From Micromonospora sp. HM5-17 (lineage in GTDB: Bacteria > Actinomycetota > Actinomycetes > Mycobacteriales > Micromonosporaceae), in NCBI RefSeq assembly GCF_003762835.1, contig NZ_RJWA01000009.1, positions 124,001 to 188,000 of the forward strand: a stretch of 64,000 bases of DNA, written 5' to 3'. The translations under genes and the position numbers were made by a program. Positions 25,553 through 33,086 of the stretch are shown piece after piece (position 1 is the first letter of the stretch; every line of letters begins with the position of its first letter). The notes beneath the pieces were generated by a model. The model made no database searches. It saw only the letters and a program-made list of their open reading frames with translations, and was not told where the DNA came from.

Positions 25553-26455
25553 ATGCGGCGATGGATGACGGCCCTGGCGCTGGCCGGGGTTGTTGGCCTG
25601 GTCCTCGGCGGCTGCGGAGCTCCGGGCGGTGCCGACGGCAACCTCGTCGACGACTGGGCCGCGATCGGCGAGCCGAAGATGTTCGTCCCGACGCCCGAGA
25701 CGTGCCATCCGGCCGACTTCGTCGAGACGGTGTACCTGTCGTCGTACTTCCCCGTCGACTGCTCCGTCAGCCACCGGGTCGAGACCGTCCACGTGGGAAC
25801 CTTCACCGGCGCGCTCGACAGTGCCGCACCGCCGGCCAGGGGCTCGGCGCCGCGCCGCGCCGCGTACGCGGAATGTGACCGGCAGGCGCGGGGCTTTCTC
25901 GGCGCGGACTGGCGGGTGGCCCGGCTCTGGCTCGGGGTGGCGATCCCGTCGGAACGAGCCTGGCTCGCCGGCGCCCGCTGGTTCCGCTGCGACCTCGTGG
26001 AAATGATCGAGGTCGAGGAGAACAACATCTCGACCACCCGAACCGGCAGCCTCAAGGGAGCGCTGCGCAGCCCCGGGCCGCTGCACCTCACCTGCTACCA
26101 CACCACGCTCGACCGCAACGACCAGATTGACCGGATGCCCGCCGTCGACTGCGACGAGCGGCACAACAGCGAGTTCGCCGGGGTGTGGCGGGCGCCGGAA
26201 GACCTGGGGTACCCGGACGCGGAACGGGACTGGCAGGACTTCTACGACGGCTGTTACCGCGTCGTCGCCCGGTACGTCGAGGTGCCGCAGAGCAGTGTCC
26301 GGTTCCGTACCGGGATCGTGGCGCTGCCGGGCCGGCCGGACGACTGGGAGGCCGGTGACCGGGGCGTGCGCTGCTACCTCTGGATCTCGGACGGCCGGTT
26401 CACCCGCTCGCTCAAGGGCGCGGGCCCGGCAGGACTGCCGATCCGGACCGGGTGA
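25553..26455 (+). CDS. Septum_form-type lipoprotein
   Basis: A 300-residue predicted lipoprotein: signal peptide with lipobox LGGC (Cys21) and a mature part with ten or so cysteines arranged in two halves. Segments such as CSVSHRVETVHVGTF and CDERHNSEFAGVW fit the septum formation (Septum_form) family of actinobacteria, in which a C-x-x-x-H-x-x-E-x-x pattern is repeated. The two halves (residues about 50-140 and 190-285) look like an internal duplication. The ribosome binding site GGGGAGGGA is 3 nt from the ATG. Role: extracytoplasmic, perhaps cell-division linked by family name only. A hairpin terminator follows at 26538-26560. Confidence 0.75.
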   Translation: MRRWMTALALAGVVGLVLGGCGAPGGADGNLVDDWAAIGEPKMFVPTPETCHPADFVETVYLSSYFPVDCSVSHRVETVHVGTFTGALDSAAPPARGSAPRRAAYAECDRQARGFLGADWRVARLWLGVAIPSERAWLAGARWFRCDLVEMIEVEENNISTTRTGSLKGALRSPGPLHLTCYHTTLDRNDQIDRMPAVDCDERHNSEFAGVWRAPEDLGYPDAERDWQDFYDGCYRVVARYVEVPQSSVRFRTGIVALPGRPDDWEAGDRGVRCYLWISDGRFTRSLKGAGPAGLPIRTG

Positions 26456-26537
26456 CGCCCGCGTCGGCCCGGCCGGGGTCGCACGCCCGGGACGCCGTAC
26501 CGGCTCGGCGCCGGCGTTCCCGGCCAGCCGTGCCCGC

Positions 26538-26560
26538 CCGGGCCTGGCTCGAAGGCCCGG
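26538..26560 (+). terminator. Hairpin after Septum_form-type gene
   Basis: CCGGGCCT and AGGCCCGG form a perfect 8-bp stem with a 7-nt loop, 80 bp after the stop codon. There is no T tract, as is common in actinobacteria. Confidence 0.45.
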
Positions 26561-26684
26561 CTGACCAGTCGGGTCGACCCGGCGCCAGCCGCCGACCGGG
26601 GGTGGTACGCCACCGGGCCGAGAGCGTCGCCACTTTCTCCGCCCCCGGCCCACCGGACGAATCCGTTTCGGGTTGACTGGAGGG

Positions 26685-28385
26685 ATGCGCCTTCCGACCC
26701 TCGACCTGCCGGTGCTGCCCCGGTTGCTGACCGCGCCGCCGCCCGGCTGGGTGGAGACCACCGACGTGGTGGTGGTCGGGTCGGGCATCGCCGGGCTCAC
26801 CGCCGCGCTGCACCTGCGGGAGGCGGGGCTGCACGTCACCGTCGTCACCAAGGTCAATATCGACGACGGCTCGACCCGGTGGGCCCAGGGCGGCATCGCG
26901 GCCGTACTCGACCCGCTGGACACCCCCGCGGCGCACGCCGCGGACACCGAGGTGGCCGGGGTCGGGCTCTGCGATCCGGACGCGGTCCGGGTCCTGGTCG
27001 AGGAGGGGCCGACCCGGTTGCGCGAGCTGATCCGGGTGGGCGCCGAGTTCGACCGCAATCCGGACGGCTCGCTGATGCTGACCCGCGAGGGTGGCCACCA
27101 CGCCAACCGGATCGTGCACGCCGGTGGTGACGCGACCGGTGCCGAGGTCCAGCGGGCCCTGCACGCGGCGGTGGGACGGGACCCCTGGATCCGGCTCGTC
27201 GAGCACGCGCTCGTCCTGGATCTGCTCCGGGCTCCCGGCGACGGGCCGGACGGGCTCGGCCGGGCCTGCGGGGTCACCCTGCACGTGCTCGGCGAGGGGA
27301 CCGAGGACGGCGTGGGTGCGATCCTGGCCCGGGCGGTGGTGCTGGCCACCGGCGGGATGGGCCAGATCTTCGCCGCCACCACCAACCCGGCGGTCTCCAC
27401 CGGCGACGGGGTGGCGCTCGCCCTGCGGGCCGGTGCGGCCGTGACCGACCTGGAGTTCGTCCAGTTCCATCCCACCGCGCTGATCCGGCCGCCCGGGCCG
27501 GACGCCCCGACCGCTGCCGCGCAGCAGCCCCTGGTGTCGGAGGCGCTGCGGGGCGAGGGAGCGTACCTGGTCGACGCCGACGGAAAGCGGTTCATGGTCG
27601 GCCAGCACGAACTCGCCGAGCTGGCGCCCCGGGACGTGGTCGCGAAGGGCATCCACCGGGTGCTGCTGGCCACCGGTGCCGACCACGTCTACCTGGACGC
27701 CCGGCACCTCGGCCGAGACTTCCTGCACCGGCGGTTCCCCACCATCGTCGCCTCCTGCCTGGCGGCCGGGATCGACCCCGCGGTCGACCCGATCCCGGTC
27801 GCGCCGGCCGCCCACTACGCCTCCGGCGGGGTCCGGACCGACCTGTACGGGCGGACCAGCATCCCCGGCCTGTACGCCTGCGGCGAGGTGGCCTGCACCG
27901 GGGTGCACGGCGCCAACCGGCTGGCCAGCAACTCGTTGCTGGAGGGGCTGGTCTTCGCCCGCCGGATCGCCGAGCACCTCAGCCGGGAGCTGCCGGAACC
28001 GGCCGAGCCGGCGCCCACCGGCGCGTGGCGCGGCGCGGCGGGCTGGGTGGTCGACCCGGGGATCCGGCCGGCGCTGGCCCGGGCGATGAGTCGGGGGGCC
28101 GGTGTGCTCCGGTCGGCGGAGACGCTGCGCGCCACCGCCGCCGAACTGGTGACCCTCGGCGCCACCCGGGGCACGCCCCGGACCGCGAGCTGGGAGGCGA
28201 CGAACCTGATCACGGTCGCCGCGGCCCTGGTCAACGCGGCCTACGCCCGGGAGGAGACCCGCGGCTGCCACTGGCGGGAGGATCACCCGGGGACCCGGGA
28301 CGAGTGGCTCGGACACCTGGTCGGGTCGATCGACCCCGCCGGCAGGCTGGCCCAGCGCTGGGAGGCGCTGGACCGACCGGCGTGA
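26685..28385 (+). CDS. nadB: L-aspartate oxidase
   Basis: FAD enzyme oxidising aspartate to iminoaspartate in de novo NAD synthesis. The 566-residue protein has the FAD-binding VVVVGSGIAGLTAALHLREA, the succinate dehydrogenase family block STRWAQGGIAAV, the active-site HHANRIVHAGGDATGAEVQRAL region, TGGMGQIFAATTNPAVSTGDGVA and the C-terminal YACGEVACTGVHGANRLASNSLLEGL. The start at ATG 26685 puts GGAGGG almost touching the codon; TTG 26673 is a possible alternative adding four residues. nadC follows after 145 bp. nadA, which makes quinolinate from the product and usually precedes nadB, is not in this window. Confidence 0.95.
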   Translation: MRLPTLDLPVLPRLLTAPPPGWVETTDVVVVGSGIAGLTAALHLREAGLHVTVVTKVNIDDGSTRWAQGGIAAVLDPLDTPAAHAADTEVAGVGLCDPDAVRVLVEEGPTRLRELIRVGAEFDRNPDGSLMLTREGGHHANRIVHAGGDATGAEVQRALHAAVGRDPWIRLVEHALVLDLLRAPGDGPDGLGRACGVTLHVLGEGTEDGVGAILARAVVLATGGMGQIFAATTNPAVSTGDGVALALRAGAAVTDLEFVQFHPTALIRPPGPDAPTAAAQQPLVSEALRGEGAYLVDADGKRFMVGQHELAELAPRDVVAKGIHRVLLATGADHVYLDARHLGRDFLHRRFPTIVASCLAAGIDPAVDPIPVAPAAHYASGGVRTDLYGRTSIPGLYACGEVACTGVHGANRLASNSLLEGLVFARRIAEHLSRELPEPAEPAPTGAWRGAAGWVVDPGIRPALARAMSRGAGVLRSAETLRATAAELVTLGATRGTPRTASWEATNLITVAAALVNAAYAREETRGCHWREDHPGTRDEWLGHLVGSIDPAGRLAQRWEALDRPA

Positions 28386-28530
28386 CCGGAGGTGGGAGGG
28401 CGCGGAAAGCCGGGCGGCGTGACGGGACGGGCGTGACGGATCCCGGTGGTCCGGCCCGGCGACGGGTGACCGACCCGTGCCCGGCTGGGACGGAGTGCGA
28501 GGCGGCGTACGGGAGGACGAGGGAGGCGGG

Positions 28531-29415
28531 ATGGTGACGGACCCGACGGGGCGGGCGCTGCGGGCCGCCGGGCTGGACCCCGCGGAGGTGGAACGGATCG
28601 TCCAGAACGCGCTGGACGAGGACCTGGGACCCGAGCGCCGCGACGTGACCAGCATGGCGACGATCCCGGCCGACCAGGTCGACACCGCCGACCTGGTGGC
28701 TCGGGCGGACGGCGTGGTCGCCGGCCTCGCCGTGGCCGCGGCCGTCTTCGACGTCACCGGCGCGGGTGCGGTCCGGTTCGCGGCGGTGGCGGCGGACGGC
28801 GACCGGGTACGCCGAGGCGACGTGCTGGCGACGGTGACCGGGCCGACGCGGGCGCTGCTGACCGCCGAGCGGACCGCGCTGAACCTGCTCTGCCGGATGT
28901 CCGGGGTGGCGACGCACACCCGGGCCTGGGTCGAGGCGCTGGCCGGCAGCAAGGCGACCGTGCTGGACACCCGGAAGACCACCCCGGGCCTGCGGACGCT
29001 GGAGAAGTACGCGGTCCGGGCCGGTGGCGGCGCCAACAAGCGGATGGGCCTGTACGACGTCGCCATGATCAAGGACAACCACAAGCTGGCGGCCGGCGGC
29101 ATCGCCGCGGCGTACCGGCGGGTGCGGGAGGCGTTCCCGGAGGTGCCTATCCAGGTCGAGGTGACCACGGTGGCCGAGGCCATCGAGGCGGTGGAGGCCG
29201 GGGCCGACTTCCTGCTCTGCGACAACATGACGCCGGCGGGACTCGCCGAGGTGGTGGCCGCCGTGGGCGACCGGGCCGAACTGGAGGCGACCGGGGGACT
29301 GACTCTGGCCACCGCCGCCGAGTACGCCGCCACCGGCGTCGACTACCTCTCGGTTGGGGCGCTCACCCACTCCTCCCCTATCGTGGACATCGCGATGGAC
29401 CTCCGGCCGCGTTGA
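28531..29415 (+). CDS. nadC: Nicotinate-nucleotide diphosphorylase (quinolinate phosphoribosyltransferase)
   Basis: Converts quinolinate and PRPP to nicotinate mononucleotide. The 294-residue protein contains the diagnostic ERTALNLLCRMSGVATHTR, LDTRKTTPGLRTLEKYAVRA, GGANKRMGLYDVAMIKDNH, IQVEVTTVAEA and LLCDNMTP, then EATGGLTL near the C terminus. The ATG at 28531 is chosen because GGGAGG lies 4 nt upstream and the residues before it are atypical. It works directly after NadB and the absent NadA. The gap of 145 bp from nadB shows no obvious terminator, so cotranscription is likely. Confidence 0.96.
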   Translation: MVTDPTGRALRAAGLDPAEVERIVQNALDEDLGPERRDVTSMATIPADQVDTADLVARADGVVAGLAVAAAVFDVTGAGAVRFAAVAADGDRVRRGDVLATVTGPTRALLTAERTALNLLCRMSGVATHTRAWVEALAGSKATVLDTRKTTPGLRTLEKYAVRAGGGANKRMGLYDVAMIKDNHKLAAGGIAAAYRRVREAFPEVPIQVEVTTVAEAIEAVEAGADFLLCDNMTPAGLAEVVAAVGDRAELEATGGLTLATAAEYAATGVDYLSVGALTHSSPIVDIAMDLRPR

Positions 29416-29495
29416 CGTGGGCCGGTGCGGGACGAACCTCTCCGGCCGGACGGTGTGGGCCGGCCGGCACGACCTCGGGGCTTCGGGGCTGACGA

Positions 29496-30254
29496 ATGCT
29501 GCTGTGTATCGACATCGGTAACACCAACACGGTCCTGGCGACCTTCGAGGGCGACAAGCTGGTCCACTCCTGGCGGATCAAGACCGACGCCCGCTCGACC
29601 GCGGACGAGCTGGGGCTGAAGTTCCGGGGCCTGCTCGCGGGCGACGCGGTCGAGATCACCGGCGTCGCCGCCTGCTCGACCGTGCCGGCCGCGCTGCGCT
29701 CGCTGCGGACGATGCTGGCGCGGTACTACACGGACGTCCCGAACGTGATCGTCGAGCCCGGAGTGCGCACCGGCGTGCAACTGGCGATCGACAATCCGAA
29801 GGAGGTCGGTGCGGACCGGGTGGTGAACACCCTGGCCGCGTACAGTCTCTACGGCGGGCCGTCGATCGTTGTCGACTTCGGCACCACCACCAACTTCGAC
29901 GTGATCAGCGGGCGGGGGGAGTTCCTCGGCGGGGCGTTCGCGCCCGGGATCGAGATCTCGTTCGACGCGCTCGCCGCGCGCGCGGCCCAGCTGCGAAAGG
30001 TTGAGCCGGCGGCACCCCGCTCGGTGATCGGCAAGAACACCGTGGAGTGCCTCCAGGCCGGGATGTACTTCGGCTTCGCCGGCCAGGTGGACCGGATCGT
30101 CGAGCGGATGATCGAGGAGCTGGGCGAGGCGCGAGCGGTGATCGCCACGGGCGGGCTGGCGCCGCTGGTGATCGGTGAGTGTCGGACCATCACCCACCAC
30201 GAGCCGATGATCACGCTGATCGGACTTCGGATGGTCTACGAGCGCAACCGCTGA
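29496..30254 (+). CDS. coaX: Type III pantothenate kinase
   Basis: Phosphorylates pantothenate, the first committed step to coenzyme A, using the CoaX fold that is not feedback inhibited by CoA. The 252-residue protein has the phosphate-binding [14 protein letters not shown] at its N terminus, [12 protein letters not shown], the [13 protein letters not shown] strand (122-134) and [25 protein letters not shown], all family marks. The ATG has no obvious ribosome binding site, and the stretch before it is GC-rich. The order nadB-nadC-coaX-lysS is common in actinobacteria and links NAD and CoA synthesis in one region. Confidence 0.96.
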   Translation: MLLCIDIGNTNTVLATFEGDKLVHSWRIKTDARSTADELGLKFRGLLAGDAVEITGVAACSTVPAALRSLRTMLARYYTDVPNVIVEPGVRTGVQLAIDNPKEVGADRVVNTLAAYSLYGGPSIVVDFGTTTNFDVISGRGEFLGGAFAPGIEISFDALAARAAQLRKVEPAAPRSVIGKNTVECLQAGMYFGFAGQVDRIVERMIEELGEARAVIATGGLAPLVIGECRTITHHEPMITLIGLRMVYERNR

Positions 30255-30319
30255 GCCGCCCACCCTCGGAACGGGCGCGCGGCGGTGCGCCGTCCGGGCC
30301 GGCCCGGGGGCCCCTACGG

Positions 30320-30374
30320 CCCGGCCGACCGCCGGTCCGGGCACCCCGACCGCCCGGCCGACCGCCGGTCCGGG
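30320..30374 (+). repeat. 22-bp direct repeat, 33-bp period, before lysS
   Basis: Positions 30320-30341 and 30353-30374 are identical (beginning CCCGGCCGACC), separated by 11 bp, in the GC-rich spacer between coaX and lysS. Confidence 0.7.
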
Positions 30375-30535
30375 GTTGGGCCGGCCGGTACGGTCGCCCG
30401 CGCCCGTGGCCCGGCCGAACGAGCGGGTGCGGGTGTGTGATCGACCATGGCATCGCGGTTATCCCGCTGCCTGTCCGGCCGGCCCTTGAGTACGCTCGGG
30501 GCCGAACTCCGCCGACAATTCCCGAGGAAGCATCC

Positions 30536-32044
30536 GTGAGCCAGCAGATTCCCCAGCCCGCCGACCCTGCCGACGACCTTCCCGAGCAGATGCGGGTGCG
30601 CCGGGAGAAGCGGGAGCGCATGCTCGCCGACGGCGTCGAGCCGTATCGCCTGGGATATCCGCGTACCGCCACCCTGGCCGAGATCCGGGCCCGATACGCG
30701 GATCTCCCGACCGACACCGCCACCGGCGACACCGCCGCGGTCACCGGTCGGGTGATCTTCGTCCGGAATACCGGGAAGCTCTGCTTCGCCACGCTTCGGG
30801 ACGGGGACGGCACCGAATTGCAGGCCATGCTCTCGCTGGACCGGGTCGGCCCGGAACGGCTCGAAGAGTGGAAGCGGCTGGTGGACATCGGCGACCACGT
30901 CGGCGTGACGGGCGAGGTCATTACCAGCCGTCGGGGCGAGCTTTCCGTACTCGCCGATTCCTGGTCGATGACCTCCAAGGCGCTCCGGCCGCTGCCCGTG
31001 GCACACAAGCCGTTGAGCGAGGAGGCGCGGGTCCGGCAGCGTTACGTGGATCTGATCGTCCGGCCGCAGGCCCGCCAGATGGTGCGGACCAGGGCGGCGG
31101 CCGTGCGCAGTCTGCGCGATTCGCTGCATGCCCGGAGTTTCATCGAAGTGGAAACCCCGATGCTCCAGACGCTCCCGGGCGGGGCCACCGCGCGGCCATT
31201 CGTGACGCACAGCAATGCACTGGATACCGATCTGTATCTGCGAATCGCGCCGGAGCTTTATCTCAAGCGGGCGGTGGTTGGCGGCATCGACCGGGTCTTC
31301 GAGATCAACCGGAACTTCCGCAATGAGGGTGTCGACTCCTCGCACTCGCCGGAGTTCGCGATGTTGGAGGCGTACCAGGCGTACGGCGACTACGACACCG
31401 TGGCCGAGCTGGTCCGTGACCTGGTGCAGGAGGCCGCGCTCGCGACGGCCGGGTCGCACGTCGTGACGCACGCGGACGGCACCGAGCTCGACCTGGGCGG
31501 CCGGTGGCGGTCGGTGACCCTCTACGGGTCGCTCTCCGCCGCGCTGGGCGAGGAGGTGACAATCCGGACGCCCATGGCCGACCTGCTGCGCTACGCGGAG
31601 AAGGTGGGACTGGCCGTCGACCCCACGTGGGGCCCGGGCAAGCTCGCGGAGGAGCTTTTCGAGGAACTCGTGGTGCCGGGTCTGCGCGAGCCCACGTTCG
31701 TCCGGGACTACCCGGAGGAGACCAGTCCACTGGTCCGCCAGCACCGGGCCGAGCCGGGGCTCACCGAGAAATGGGATCTCTACGTGCTGGGATTCGAGCT
31801 GGCTACGGGCTACTCGGAGCTCGTCGATCCCGTGGTACAGCGGCAGCGGCTGGTGGCCCAGGCGCAGCAGGGGGCCCGGGGAGACGACGAGGCGATGCGG
31901 CTCGACGAGGACTTCCTGCGCGCGTTGGAGTACGGAATGCCACCGACCGGGGGCTTGGGAATGGGAATCGATCGGCTGCTGATGACCCTCACCGGCCTGG
32001 GAATTCGGGAAACCATCCTGTTCCCGATGGTCCGCCCGGAGTAG
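30536..32044 (+). CDS. lysS: Lysyl-tRNA synthetase, class II
   Basis: Charges tRNA-Lys. The 502-residue protein has an OB-fold anticodon-binding domain (about 50-160) and a class II catalytic domain with motif 1 [16 protein letters not shown], motif 2 [22 protein letters not shown] and motif 3 [11 protein letters not shown] near the C terminus. The GTG start is preceded by GAGGAAG with 5-nt spacing; the open frame upstream is GC-rich junk. The first half of the gene uses many codons ending in A or T (GAT, AAT, ATT, TAT, GAA), clearly more than its neighbours, which may mark a different history. Length is normal. Confidence 0.96.
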   Translation: MSQQIPQPADPADDLPEQMRVRREKRERMLADGVEPYRLGYPRTATLAEIRARYADLPTDTATGDTAAVTGRVIFVRNTGKLCFATLRDGDGTELQAMLSLDRVGPERLEEWKRLVDIGDHVGVTGEVITSRRGELSVLADSWSMTSKALRPLPVAHKPLSEEARVRQRYVDLIVRPQARQMVRTRAAAVRSLRDSLHARSFIEVETPMLQTLPGGATARPFVTHSNALDTDLYLRIAPELYLKRAVVGGIDRVFEINRNFRNEGVDSSHSPEFAMLEAYQAYGDYDTVAELVRDLVQEAALATAGSHVVTHADGTELDLGGRWRSVTLYGSLSAALGEEVTIRTPMADLLRYAEKVGLAVDPTWGPGKLAEELFEELVVPGLREPTFVRDYPEETSPLVRQHRAEPGLTEKWDLYVLGFELATGYSELVDPVVQRQRLVAQAQQGARGDDEAMRLDEDFLRALEYGMPPTGGLGMGIDRLLMTLTGLGIRETILFPMVRPE

Positions 32045-32059
32045 TAGTCCTTCCCGTAC

Positions 32060-32075
32060 ACCGAGCGACTTCGGT
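32060..32075 (+). terminator. Small hairpin after lysS
   Basis: ACCGA and TCGGT form a short stem 16 bp after the lysS stop, with no T tract. A weak terminator candidate. Confidence 0.3.
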
Positions 32076-32151
32076 CCTGGCTTGTCCCCGAGTTAGGCAG
32101 GGTGAGGCGGCGCAGTTCGGTCACGGCTCGTCGCGTGGTTTCGCCCTGCTA

Positions 32152-32182
32152 TTGACGGAGCAAGCATCTCGCGAGCTATTGT
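32152..32182 (+). promoter_or_regulatory. lsr2 promoter
   Basis: TTGACG (32152-32157) and TATTGT (32177-32182) are 19 bp apart on the plus strand, about 40 nt before the lsr2 start. The region is more AT-rich than its surroundings, which suits autoregulation by Lsr2. Confidence 0.5.
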
Positions 32183-32223
32183 GCTCTTGTTTGCGGAGAA
32201 CCTGCTCGAAAGGATAGCGACGC

Positions 32224-32574
32224 GTGGCCAAGCAGATCATTCACAAGCTGGTCGATGACCTGGACGGCGGAGACGCGGACGAGACCGTCAAGTTCTCGCT
32301 CGACGGCGTGCAGTACGAGATCGACCTGTCGAGTAAGAACGCCAGCAAATTGCGGGAGCTATTCGCCCCGTACGTCGCTGCCGGGACCAAGGTCGGCCGG
32401 GGCGGAGTGGTCGTCGGTGGTCGTGCCGCCCGAGGCCGTGGCGGTGCTACCGCCGACCGGGAGCAGAACAAGGCGATCCGGGCCTGGGCCAAGAAGGAAG
32501 GCAAGGAGATCTCCGACCGTGGGCGTATCCCTCAGGAGATCGTGGACGAGTACCACGCCAAGGCCGGTCGCTAG
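32224..32574 (+). CDS. lsr2: Lsr2 nucleoid-associated protein
   Basis: H-NS-like DNA-bridging protein that silences AT-rich DNA. The 116-residue protein has the N-terminal dimerisation part (KQIIHKLVDDLDGGDADETVKFSLDGVQYEIDLS) and a C-terminal DNA-binding domain with IRAWAKKEGKEISDRGRIP, where the RGR turn is the AT-hook-like minor groove contact. The linker (55-78) is Gly/Arg-rich. The GTG start follows GAAAGGA by 9 nt. A good promoter lies upstream and a hairpin with a T run follows, so it is a single-gene unit, as in most actinobacteria. Confidence 0.97.
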   Translation: MAKQIIHKLVDDLDGGDADETVKFSLDGVQYEIDLSSKNASKLRELFAPYVAAGTKVGRGGVVVGGRAARGRGGATADREQNKAIRAWAKKEGKEISDRGRIPQEIVDEYHAKAGR

Positions 32575-32590
32575 CCGAAGCCACCGCCGG

Positions 32591-32642
32591 ATGCGGGGTG
32601 GTTGCGGGCTTTCGCCCCACCCGCCCCGCATTCGACATTTTT
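32591..32642 (+). terminator. Intrinsic terminator of lsr2
   Basis: ATGCGGGG (32591-32598) pairs with CCCCGCAT (32624-32631), with further GC pairing inside the loop, followed by ATTTTTAG (T run 32638-32642). A classical terminator 17 bp after the stop. Confidence 0.7.
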
Positions 32643-32754
32643 AGGGAGTATTGGCATCTCCGCCCTGGATGCCTGAAAAATCCCTCGTGCTCTCCGCCGC
32701 CGTGCTGCGCTGCGGAGACGTACCCGGGCTCCGGCCGATCCGTCGGCAGCCACC

Positions 32755-32780
32755 GGGAACATCCTGGCGTCCCCGGCGTT
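32755..32780 (+). promoter_or_regulatory. SigH/SigR-like promoter upstream of clpC
   Basis: GGGAAC (32755-32760) and CGTT (32777-32780) are separated by 16 bp, matching the consensus of thiol-stress ECF sigma factors of the SigR/SigH group. It lies about 305 bp upstream of clpC. Confidence 0.5.
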
Positions 32781-32820
32781 GTCCACAACCGGTGGACGAT
32801 GTTGTCCACAGCCTGTGGAT
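32779..32820. promoter_or_regulatory. Cluster of DnaA-box-like sequences
   Basis: Two exact TTGTCCACA 9-mers (32779-32787, 32802-32810) and a reversed TGTGGAT (32814-32820) occur within 42 bp. TCCACA-gcc-TGTGGA is a perfect inverted repeat, as is GTCCAC-aaccg-GTGGAC. Confidence 0.55.
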
Positions 32821-33086
32821 GGCGCGGGGCCGCGCCGTCCCGTCGGAGGGCGTGAATTTCGCTCTGCGCGTACAGCCCATGGCTCGGGAAGCATCGCTGA
32901 GCGTGGGCGTTGGGGAAAAACGTCGCGTACGTGGCTCATTGCAGCAACGCACGACCTCAGGAGAGTCGGCTCGCGGCGATAGAGTAAGGGAGCACGGTCG
33001 TCCGCCCCGGACGTCCGAGTGGTGGCCCCGCCACGATGCTTGACCACCAAGATCGAGTGCGCACGGCACGTGAGGAGCACGAGGGC

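Larger units (their letters stand above)
32575..33086. other. 512-bp region between lsr2 and clpC
   Basis: No gene. It holds the lsr2 terminator, an ECF-type promoter candidate (32755-32780), a cluster of DnaA-box-like sequences (32779-32820) and a possible TAGAGT -10 box (32980-32985) nearer clpC. Confidence 0.6.

Noticed and set aside
26673-26684. TTGACT before nadB as a -35 box or TTG start.
   Set aside because: No -10 box follows at the right distance, and the ATG at 26685 fits the family start better.
32850-32870. A ClgR-like motif (CGC-5-GCG) upstream of clpC.
   Set aside because: Only the outer CGC and GCG fit; two of the inner consensus positions are wrong, and such triplets are frequent in this DNA.
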